From assembly GCF_026230175.1 (NCBI RefSeq), contig NZ_CP104208.1, positions 1,860,001-1,924,000 of the forward strand: a DNA stretch of 64,000 nucleotides, read 5' to 3'. The notes below the pieces were generated by a model that ran no database searches, was not told the origin of the DNA, and saw only the letters and a list, made by a program, of their open reading frames with translations. Source of the DNA: Desulfovibrio mangrovi. Its GTDB lineage: Bacteria; Desulfobacterota; Desulfovibrionia; Desulfovibrionales; Desulfovibrionaceae. The translations under genes and the position numbers were made by a program. Shown here piece by piece: positions 58,842 through 64,000 of this stretch; the stretch's first letter is position 1, and every line of letters begins with the position of its first letter.

Positions 58842-58925
58842 ATGGACTTCTCGCTTTGAGGACACGTGATTTAGCGAGAGGTGCGGTACAGACAGCCCGG
58901 GAGTGACGGCCCCGGGCTGTTTGTG
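58842..58925 (+). ncRNA. Candidate small RNA with a terminator
   Basis: Inferred from structure only. A possible -10 (TAGTAT, 58830-58835) precedes about 85 nt containing a hairpin TCTCGCT/AGCGAGA (58849-58855 with 58873-58879) whose loop has GAGGACAC, and a final hairpin ACAGCCCGGG/CCCGGGCTGT (58892-58901 with 58911-58920) followed by TTGTGT. The loops carry GGA triplets as in CsrA-binding RNAs, which is a guess. No homologue known to me. Confidence 0.4.
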
Positions 58926-59102
58926 TATCAGAGCATTGTCACGCCACAGTAGAAAGCCCCCAACTTCTTGATGCTGCATTATGTGACAGCTGCCTCCTGT
59001 CCCCACAGGATTTTTCTCTCCCACTTCTTTTTCCTCACTACAGTGATGCAGTACGCCACAACAGTCACACCGCACACATCACACACACTTCCTTCCGCCT
59101 GC

Positions 59103-59131
59103 TTGACCAGCCAACCCGCCCACACTACCAT
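59103..59131 (+). promoter_or_regulatory. Promoter of the glycerate kinase gene
   Basis: TTGACC (59103-59108), 17 bp, TACCAT (59126-59131), 33 bp before the ATG. Confidence 0.6.
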
Positions 59132-59163
59132 GGGATATCTTCATTCCATCAGGAGAACCCACC

Positions 59164-60498
59164 ATGACCGCACAGCGACGCGACACCCTGCGTGCCATCC
59201 TTGACGCCGCCCTGCATGCAGTTGCGCCGGACAAAGCCATTCACCGCCATGTAGCCGTAACAGGTTCCATCATGAACATATCAGGCGTGGAGTACGACCT
59301 TGACGCCTTTGAACGCATCTTCGTTGTAGGAGCCGGCAAAGGGGCTGCCCCCATGGCTGCAACACTGGAAGCCATGCTCGGCGACAGGATAACGGAAGGG
59401 GCCGTGTGCGTGAAATACGGACACACCGTTCCCACCCGCACCGTCAGCATATACGAAGGAGCACACCCCGTACCTGATGCAAACGGTGAACAGGCGGCCC
59501 GCGCCATTCTGCGCATTGCGGAAAAAGCGACGGAAAAGGATCTTGTGCTGTGTGTCATAACCGGCGGCGCCAGCGCCCTGACTCCCGCGCTGGTGGAAGG
59601 CATCAGCCTCGAAGACGGCAAGGCAGCCACAGCCCTGCTGCTGGAATGCGGGGCCACCATTCACGAAATCAACGCCATCAGAAAGCATCTTTCCATCTTC
59701 GGCAGCGGCAACCTTGCACGAGCTGCCTCCCCGGCCCGGCTTGCCGCGCTGATCATCTCGGACGTTGTCGGCGACAATCTGGACGTTATCGCCTCCGGCC
59801 CCACATCACCGGACTCATCAACCTTTTCCCAATGCATGGAAATCGTGGAGCGTTACGGCATCCGTGACAGAATGCCTGCCAACATCCTTGCCCGCCTCGA
59901 AGCCGGGGCACGCGGCGAGATTCCGGAAACGCCAAAGCAGGGAGACCACGTTTTTTCCACCGTGCAGAACGTGCTGGTAGCCACCAACCTGCAGGCGCTG
60001 GAAGCTGCGGCGGCTGCGGCATTGCAGGCAGGCTACACCCCGCGGATCCTCACTTCCACCATGACCGGAGAAGCCCGCGACAAAGCCCGCGAACTGGTTG
60101 ATACCGCCATGAACCTCTGCCTTGACGGCAAAGAGGTTTCCGGTCCTGTCTGCCTGCTGGCAGGCGGGGAAACCACGGTTACCATCACCGGTAAAGGCTT
60201 GGGGGGGCGCAATCAGGAAATGGCTCTGGCAGCGTCTCTATACCTGCAGGACTGCGAACATATCACCATGCTCTGCGCCGGAACAGACGGCTCAGACGGC
60301 CCCACGGATGCCGCAGGCGGTTTTGCCTGCTCAAAAACCGTGGAAAAAGCCCTGTGCTGCGCCCTGGACCCGCAGGTCTATCTTGACGACAACAACGCAT
60401 ACAACTTCCTGGACAAGACGGATAACCTGCTGAAAACCGGCCCCACGCTCACCAACGTCATGGACCTTGCGTTGGTACTTGTCGATTGCCCCCGGTAA
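59164..60498 (+). CDS. Glycerate 2-kinase (GckA/TtuD, MOFRL family)
   Basis: 444 residues. Phosphorylates D-glycerate to 2-phosphoglycerate. N-terminal DUF4147 domain (FVVGAGKGAAPMA, HPVPDANG, ITGGASALTPA, INAIRKHLSIFGSGNLA) and C-terminal MOFRL domain (about 330-440, LAGGETTVTITGKGLGGRNQEMAL, AGTDGSDGPTDAAGG). The ATG has AGGAG upstream. Links glycerate or serine-cycle carbon to glycolysis; hydroxypyruvate reductase is not nearby. Confidence 0.94.
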   Translation: MTAQRRDTLRAILDAALHAVAPDKAIHRHVAVTGSIMNISGVEYDLDAFERIFVVGAGKGAAPMAATLEAMLGDRITEGAVCVKYGHTVPTRTVSIYEGAHPVPDANGEQAARAILRIAEKATEKDLVLCVITGGASALTPALVEGISLEDGKAATALLLECGATIHEINAIRKHLSIFGSGNLARAASPARLAALIISDVVGDNLDVIASGPTSPDSSTFSQCMEIVERYGIRDRMPANILARLEAGARGEIPETPKQGDHVFSTVQNVLVATNLQALEAAAAAALQAGYTPRILTSTMTGEARDKARELVDTAMNLCLDGKEVSGPVCLLAGGETTVTITGKGLGGRNQEMALAASLYLQDCEHITMLCAGTDGSDGPTDAAGGFACSKTVEKALCCALDPQVYLDDNNAYNFLDKTDNLLKTGPTLTNVMDLALVLVDCPR

Positions 60499-60509
60499 AC
60501 GGACAGATC

Positions 60510-60788
60510 ATGGCGAAGGAAAGAACATTGATCAGCCTGCGTTCCGTAGGCCCGGCCACCATACGCGATCTGGCGGAACTGGGAATTACCAGTGTGGCGG
60601 AGCTGGCGGAACGAGAGGCGCAGGAACTGTATGACGGGCTCTGCGCCCGCACAGGACAGCAGCATGACATCTGCGTACTGGATGTTTTCTCCTGTGCCGT
60701 AGCACAGGCGCGCGACCCGAACCTGCCACAGGAACAGCAAGACTGGTTCTGGTGGTCAGCCCGAAGAAAATGCGCAACATCGCGCTAG
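60510..60788 (+). CDS. Helix-hairpin-helix Cdd1-like protein
   Basis: 92 residues. LRSVGPATIRDLAELGITSVAELAEREAQELYDGLC then HDICVLDVFSCAVAQA fits the Cdd1 ('pathogenicity locus') family, small helix-hairpin-helix proteins of unknown role, possibly nucleic-acid-binding. It starts 11 bp after the glycerate kinase stop, so it is its operon partner; the ribosome binding site is modest. Confidence 0.8.
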   Translation: MAKERTLISLRSVGPATIRDLAELGITSVAELAEREAQELYDGLCARTGQQHDICVLDVFSCAVAQARDPNLPQEQQDWFWWSARRKCATSR

Positions 60789-60807
60789 ATCCCCTCGGCC
60801 ACAAAAA

Positions 60808-60836
60808 AGCCCCCGCATGCAACACATGCGGGGGCT
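60808..60836. terminator. Bidirectional terminator between the Cdd1-like gene and HU
   Basis: AGCCCCCGCATG (60808-60819) with CATGCGGGGGCT (60825-60836), A/T runs on both sides. Confidence 0.9.
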
Positions 60837-60861
60837 TTTATCAGCAACAGCAACAAGCTGC

Positions 60862-61137
60862 TTACTTTACGGCATCCTTCAGCATCTTGCCGGGGGTGAA
60901 CTTCACAATCTTGGTTGCGGGAATTACGATTTCTTCGCCGGAACGGGGATTGCGACCCTTGCGGGCTGCACGCTCAGCAACCTTGAAGCTGCCGAAGCCG
61001 GTGAATACAACGGAATCGCCACCCTTGAGAGCTTCAACGATGGTAGCGATGGTTGCATCGAGAGCAGCTTCTGCCTGAGTCTTGGATGCGAGGTTAGCCT
61101 TGGAAAAAATCTTTTCAACAAATTCTGCTTTGGTCAT
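60862..61137 (-). CDS. hup: DNA-binding protein HU
   Basis: 91-residue nucleoid protein. The beta-arm contains RNPRSGEEIVIPA and the N-terminal helices MTKAEFVEKI...LDATIATIVEALKGGDSV match HU. Forms dimers that bend DNA. GGAG lies 8 nt before the ATG. A TTGACA at 61246-61241 on the minus strand is a likely -35 box with a poor -10, leaving a leader of about 75 nt. Confidence 0.97.
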   Translation of the reverse strand: MTKAEFVEKIFSKANLASKTQAEAALDATIATIVEALKGGDSVVFTGFGSFKVAERAARKGRNPRSGEEIVIPATKIVKFTPGKMLKDAVK

Positions 61138-61526
61138 TCACTTATCTCCGTGACACTGACGTAGTTTATTCGAGACTCCGGGGAAGTGCCCCTCATGTCT
61201 CAGTGAGTACGGCTGGACAAATGGCAAAGCTTGTAGGGTTTGTCAACCTCCGCATTACCAAATAGTGGCGACTGGCGTGGGTTCCCAGCCATTTACCCTC
61301 CCCCGGCGGGCAACAAACAGTATTTCCGATACAAGCACAACCCATTGTAATCACGATCAATTCCAAGACTGTCCGTGCCTTTTGGCGTAACTGGGCCTCA
61401 TGGAAGAAAAAATGCGTCCCTCCAGCCTTTCAAAGCAGCTACGCCTCATGCCATCCATGGACAAGCAATCCCTGTCGGGTATACAATATGCGGTGAAGAT
61501 TCCGAAGCAAAACGGAGTAGCACAGC
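61138..61526. other. Intergenic region between hup and the GyrI-like gene
   Basis: About 390 bp between divergent genes; it holds the hup -35 box (61241-61246) and no recognisable gene or strong hairpin. Confidence 0.5.
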
Positions 61527-61997
61527 ATGAATGTGAAGATTGAACGCCTACCCACACTGCGCATTGCTACAGTCCGCGCATACGGCCCTTATGAGAAATC
61601 CGGCCCCGAGGCTTGGCAGATGCTTACCCCCTGGATTGCCAGAAACAGCATTCTGTCGGCCAAGACCATGTTTCTGGGGTTCTGTCATGACGACCCGATT
61701 ATTACGTCCGCGGGGCGAATTCGCTATGATGCGGCCGTAACCCTGCCAGAGGGCTTCATTCCCGATGATTTTGTTCATACAAGGGAGATCGCGAGCTGCG
61801 AATATGCCGTTACGATCCACAAGGGACCGTACGTCACCCTTTCGCATGTTTGGGCTTCCCTGTTCTGGGACTGGCTGCCCGCCAGCAGCCGCCGTCCTGC
61901 CGATGCACCGCTGATGGAACAATACCTGAGTGACCCGTATCTGGATTCTGAAGAGGATCTCGTCACCAGACTGTATCTCCCCCTGACAACAATCTGA
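61527..61997 (+). CDS. GyrI-like small-molecule-binding protein
   Basis: 156 residues of the SOUL/GyrI-like (AraC effector-binding) fold: RIATVRAYGPYEKSGPEAWQML, FLGFCHDDPIIT, RIRYDAAVTLPEGF and YAVTIHKGPYVTLSHVWASLFWDWLPASS. Without a DNA-binding domain such proteins may bind drugs or hydrolyse cyclopropanoid cyclonucleosides, or modulate gyrase. GGAG lies 9 nt before the ATG. It is 27 bp before the lipoprotein gene. Confidence 0.88.
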   Translation: MNVKIERLPTLRIATVRAYGPYEKSGPEAWQMLTPWIARNSILSAKTMFLGFCHDDPIITSAGRIRYDAAVTLPEGFIPDDFVHTREIASCEYAVTIHKGPYVTLSHVWASLFWDWLPASSRRPADAPLMEQYLSDPYLDSEEDLVTRLYLPLTTI

Positions 61998-62024
61998 CCA
62001 TCCCGACTATAGTCCGGAGGAACA

Positions 62025-62597
62025 ATGACCACCCGTTCCCGTTTCATTCTGGCCGCCCTGTCCGTCCTGCTGCTTGCGCTTGCGGCCTGCGGGCCCACCA
62101 ACTACGTCCGCCTGCGCTACACCTCGGAATTGGCCCCAGCCCACATCCAGCCCAACGCTCCCACCGTAGCCATCGTCGAATTCGCTGACGGACGCTCCAA
62201 AAAGGACGTTGGGATCCGCAATGACGCCACTCCTTTCATTCCGGTATCCAGCGTTACCGCATGGGTCAGCGAAGCTCTCAGGGAAGAACTGAGCCGCAAG
62301 GGACTCAACACGCGCTATGTGAAAAGCGCCGATGAAGTAGCGCCCGGTGAACACGTAATCACCGGTACGGTCAAAAAGGTATGGCTGAAGCAGAACACGC
62401 TCACAGCCTACAGCGTATCCATCGAGGCAGCCATCGCACTGGATGATGCGATGCCCGTCACGTACCGCTCCGAGCAGGAGCGTCAGGACATCCCCACCGG
62501 AGATGTAACTGAAGAGCATCTCAGCGAGACACTGCGCACCATGCTCTCCAGCGCCGTGGAGGATCTTCTGGCGAAGATCTACAATACCGCGAACTAA
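62025..62597 (+). CDS. Putative outer-membrane lipoprotein, YajG-like
   Basis: 190 residues. Lipoprotein signal peptide with lipobox LALAAC, Cys22 being lipidated; +2 Gly favours outer-membrane sorting. The body resembles YajG-type lipoproteins (VAIVEFADGRSKKDVG..., TAWVSEALREELSRKGLNT). GGAGGA precedes the ATG. Followed without a gap by the TPR gene, so the two probably act together at the envelope. Confidence 0.85.
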   Translation: MTTRSRFILAALSVLLLALAACGPTNYVRLRYTSELAPAHIQPNAPTVAIVEFADGRSKKDVGIRNDATPFIPVSSVTAWVSEALREELSRKGLNTRYVKSADEVAPGEHVITGTVKKVWLKQNTLTAYSVSIEAAIALDDAMPVTYRSEQERQDIPTGDVTEEHLSETLRTMLSSAVEDLLAKIYNTAN

Positions 62598-63653
62598 GTG
62601 CGCCGTATTCTAGCCATTATCTGGTGCCTCTGGGCCTTGAGCCCGGGGGCACCCTGTCAGGCGCAGCCCGCTGCTGCCCCTGCATTCAAACACTCCGTGG
62701 CAGTAGCCTTTGGCGGGGAGCTGGGCCTGCCTGTGGCAGTGCGTGTGACTGAAGCCATGGCCCGCATAGGAGCCATGCAGAAAGCCGCCCAGTGGCTTGA
62801 CCGGGATAAAAGTGTGCAGTTGGCCCGAATGGGCTACGAAAAAACCGACCCGCAAGTACTGCGAGATGCCCAGCCCCTTGCATGGATGCTCTACCGTGCA
62901 GTCATCACCGAGCAAGAAAAGATAGGCAAGGCGCCTGACCTTGGCGTCCGGTCAACGGCTACAGTAGTCCCCCCCAAGAACTTTCCCGTGCGCCTCAAGG
63001 ATGCCCTGCTGCAGTCACTGCAGCTCCTGCTGCATCGCAAGGCTCTCGATCATGAACAGCGTATTCTGCGCCGCTTCGTACAACTGACTGCCTCCATGCC
63101 TGACATGGCGGCACCGGCAGATGCGCTGAACAAGCAGTTTGAACCCCAGTTCACCGACATCGCCAACGAACTTCATGCCCTCACCCTGCTTCGCGAACAG
63201 CTGGCAAGCCTGCAGAACGGACTGTGGACGCAACCGGAGCCGATTTCCCTTGCCATGAAGAGGGCTATTGAACTGGCACCGGACAACCCTCTGCTCTGGT
63301 ACGCCAAGGGCACGGCGGATTATCAGCTCCAGCGTACACAAGATGCCCTGAATGCGCTCGACAGGTGCCTTGACCTCATGCCCAATTTTGCACAGGCCCT
63401 GCATGACAGAGGCACAATATATGTGCGCCTTCACCTCACCACACTGGCTCTTGCCGATTATGATGCCGCCATCCGTCTTCAGCCCCGCAACGCCGATTTC
63501 TTCCGCTCCCGCGGCTCGGCGCACCTCGTCAACGAAGACTTTTCTCCCATGTGCCGCGACTTCTACACGGCCTGCGCTCTCGGGGTCTGCGAGAATTACC
63601 ACTGGGCCACAAGCCGGGGACACTGCACATCCGCACCGCCTGCGGGACAGTAA
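62598..63653 (+). CDS. Exported TPR-repeat protein
   Basis: 351 residues starting at GTG, immediately after the lipoprotein stop. Signal peptide (1-22). Residues about 210-330 contain three tetratricopeptide repeats (NPLLWYAKGTADYQLQRTQDALNALDRCLDLMP and so on). The middle is helical with no known motif; four Cys near the C-terminus may form disulfides. Likely a periplasmic adaptor with the preceding lipoprotein. Confidence 0.85.
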   Translation: MRRILAIIWCLWALSPGAPCQAQPAAAPAFKHSVAVAFGGELGLPVAVRVTEAMARIGAMQKAAQWLDRDKSVQLARMGYEKTDPQVLRDAQPLAWMLYRAVITEQEKIGKAPDLGVRSTATVVPPKNFPVRLKDALLQSLQLLLHRKALDHEQRILRRFVQLTASMPDMAAPADALNKQFEPQFTDIANELHALTLLREQLASLQNGLWTQPEPISLAMKRAIELAPDNPLLWYAKGTADYQLQRTQDALNALDRCLDLMPNFAQALHDRGTIYVRLHLTTLALADYDAAIRLQPRNADFFRSRGSAHLVNEDFSPMCRDFYTACALGVCENYHWATSRGHCTSAPPAGQ

Positions 63654-63689
63654 CATGCTGCGGGCCTCAGCATCCTGAATTTCCATGAA

Positions 63690-63881
63690 AAAAGAGATCG
63701 GCCGCGTCTGGGGGTAGTAGACGCGGCCGACGCTGCAAGGGAGGAGGATGATGAATGGTGCGGCTTCGCTGCTTAACCGCACGGGAGACCGGGTGCTGCA
63801 AACCGGTCCATCATTCCCTGTTGTCATCGAAAACGTTCGACGACAAACATCCATATGGCCAGATTACACTACGCTAAGGAG
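63690..63881 (-). ncRNA. Candidate leftward small RNA with C-rich anti-Shine-Dalgarno motif
   Basis: Inferred. A minus-strand TATAAT (63893-63888) is followed by about 190 nt with four hairpins: TTGTCATCGA/TCGACGACAA near 63820-63850, GACCGG/CCGGTC, GTGCGG/CCGCAC, and a final 12-bp stem (63698-63730) followed by TCTCTTTTTTT. Between the last two is an unpaired CCTCCTCCC, complementary to ribosome binding sites. The -35 box is poor. Confidence 0.35.
63698..63730 (-). terminator. Terminator hairpin after the TPR gene or candidate small RNA
   Basis: TCGGCCGCGTCT (63698-63709) with AGACGCGGCCGA (63719-63730). The T-rich tract is on the minus-strand side. Confidence 0.75.
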
Positions 63882-63956
63882 CGGGCTATTATATTTTTCA
63901 AAATTGATTGCCCGCGACGACATTTTTCCGGCCCGCCTGCACGACCGATAAGAGAA

Positions 63957-63994
63957 AAGCCCCTGCCGCGAATTCGACAGGGGCTTGTTTTTTT
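63957..63994. terminator. Terminator near the window end
   Basis: AAGCCCCTG (63957-63965) with CAGGGGCTT (63978-63986), then GTTTTTTT on the plus strand. Confidence 0.75.
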
Positions 63995-64000
63995 CATGAA

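Larger units (their letters stand above)
58558..59102. other. Structured intergenic region, about 545 bp
   Basis: No protein gene seen. It contains the lipA terminator (58580-58608), a second terminator-like hairpin (58742-58770), an inverted repeat (58804-58834), a hairpin (58849-58879) and a third terminator (58892-58920). The last two suggest a small RNA. Confidence 0.6.
63654..64000. other. Terminal intergenic region
   Basis: About 350 bp at the window end. Besides the candidate small RNA it has a terminator at 63957-63986. A 66-codon frame at 63751-63951 on the plus strand has GGGAGG 6 nt upstream but no recognisable protein; it lies antisense to the small-RNA candidate. Confidence 0.5.

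Noticed and set aside
63690-63881. 6S RNA
   Set aside because: Length fits, but the 5' and 3' ends do not pair and there is no long central bubble.
63751-63951. 66-codon plus-strand frame with a good ribosome binding site
   Set aside because: No recognisable protein and antisense to a structured RNA candidate; noted but not called as a gene.
1-64000. CRISPR arrays, tRNA or rRNA genes, insertion sequences, prophage
   Set aside because: I looked for regular repeats, cloverleaf ends, transposase and integrase motifs on both strands and found none I could support.

Overview
The window reads as a chromosome segment of a sulfate-reducing bacterium of the Desulfovibrionaceae (Desulfovibrio-like Desulfobacterota). 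The reasons are the moderately high GC, an F0 operon (atpZ-atpI-atpB-atpE) split from the F1 genes and followed directly by rex, a tetraheme periplasmic cytochrome c, two FeoA proteins with a FeoB-associated Cys-rich protein, and many stand-alone receiver, Hpt, TPR and PilZ signalling proteins. I found 68 protein genes, including a 47-residue membrane protein at 38507-38650 that is easily missed. I saw no rRNA, tRNA, CRISPR array, transposase or integrase. This is a core-genome stretch with a few short accessory-looking patches.

Layout. 0.1-4.4 kb (minus): gltX, a NifU C-terminal protein, a DUF2156 GNAT protein and a MATE exporter. 4.6-5.8 kb: a small unknown protein, then about 800 bp of hairpin-rich DNA without a recognisable gene. 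5.8-9.9 kb: a TrmB-like regulator with a clostridial-type lysA, then an M20 amidohydrolase and a SlyD-type FKBP. 10-13.3 kb: the feo iron-uptake cluster with Fur-box-like sites. 13.3-18.3 kb: paaK plus livFGMH. 18.5-32.9 kb: a signalling-rich block (REC-TPR, orphan OppD ATPase, LuxR-type regulator, Hpt proteins, Fur, PreP-like M16C protease, GGDEF, a PAS kinase and its regulator) with a low-GC patch near 30.2 kb. 33-37 kb: thiD, proB, obgE, rpmA, rplU. 37.4-43 kb: rfbA, the 47-residue protein, a rumA-like methyltransferase, the tetraheme cytochrome, a PilZ protein and a flavin-type oxidase. 43.2-47.4 kb: F0 operon, rex, SAM hydroxide adenosyltransferase, cobS. 47.5-51.1 kb: fliJ, a MotE-like gene, truA, fliM and an unknown coiled-coil protein. 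51.4-58.6 kb: an ABC importer, a RACo-like corrinoid activator, an Rsm22-like methyltransferase, lipB and lipA. 58.6-64 kb: a structured intergenic region, glycerate 2-kinase, a Cdd1-like protein, HU, a GyrI-like protein, a lipoprotein, a TPR protein and a terminal region with a candidate small RNA.

How parts work together. Rex-box-like 18-mers lie just downstream of a good promoter before the F0 operon and just downstream of a TATAAT before rex, so F0 synthesis is probably tied to the NADH/NAD+ ratio and rex to itself. Fur-box-like 17-mers sit before both feo transcription units, and a Fur-family gene lies 10 kb away. The TrmB-like gene has a tandem 10-bp repeat overlapping its own -10 box and lies 2 bp upstream of lysA. 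The best leads for something undescribed are the terminator-ended RNAs near 58.8 and 63.8 kb, the 47-residue protein, the low-GC HTH operon with repeated operators, and the leader of rfbA. All functional calls come from reading motifs; no database search was possible.
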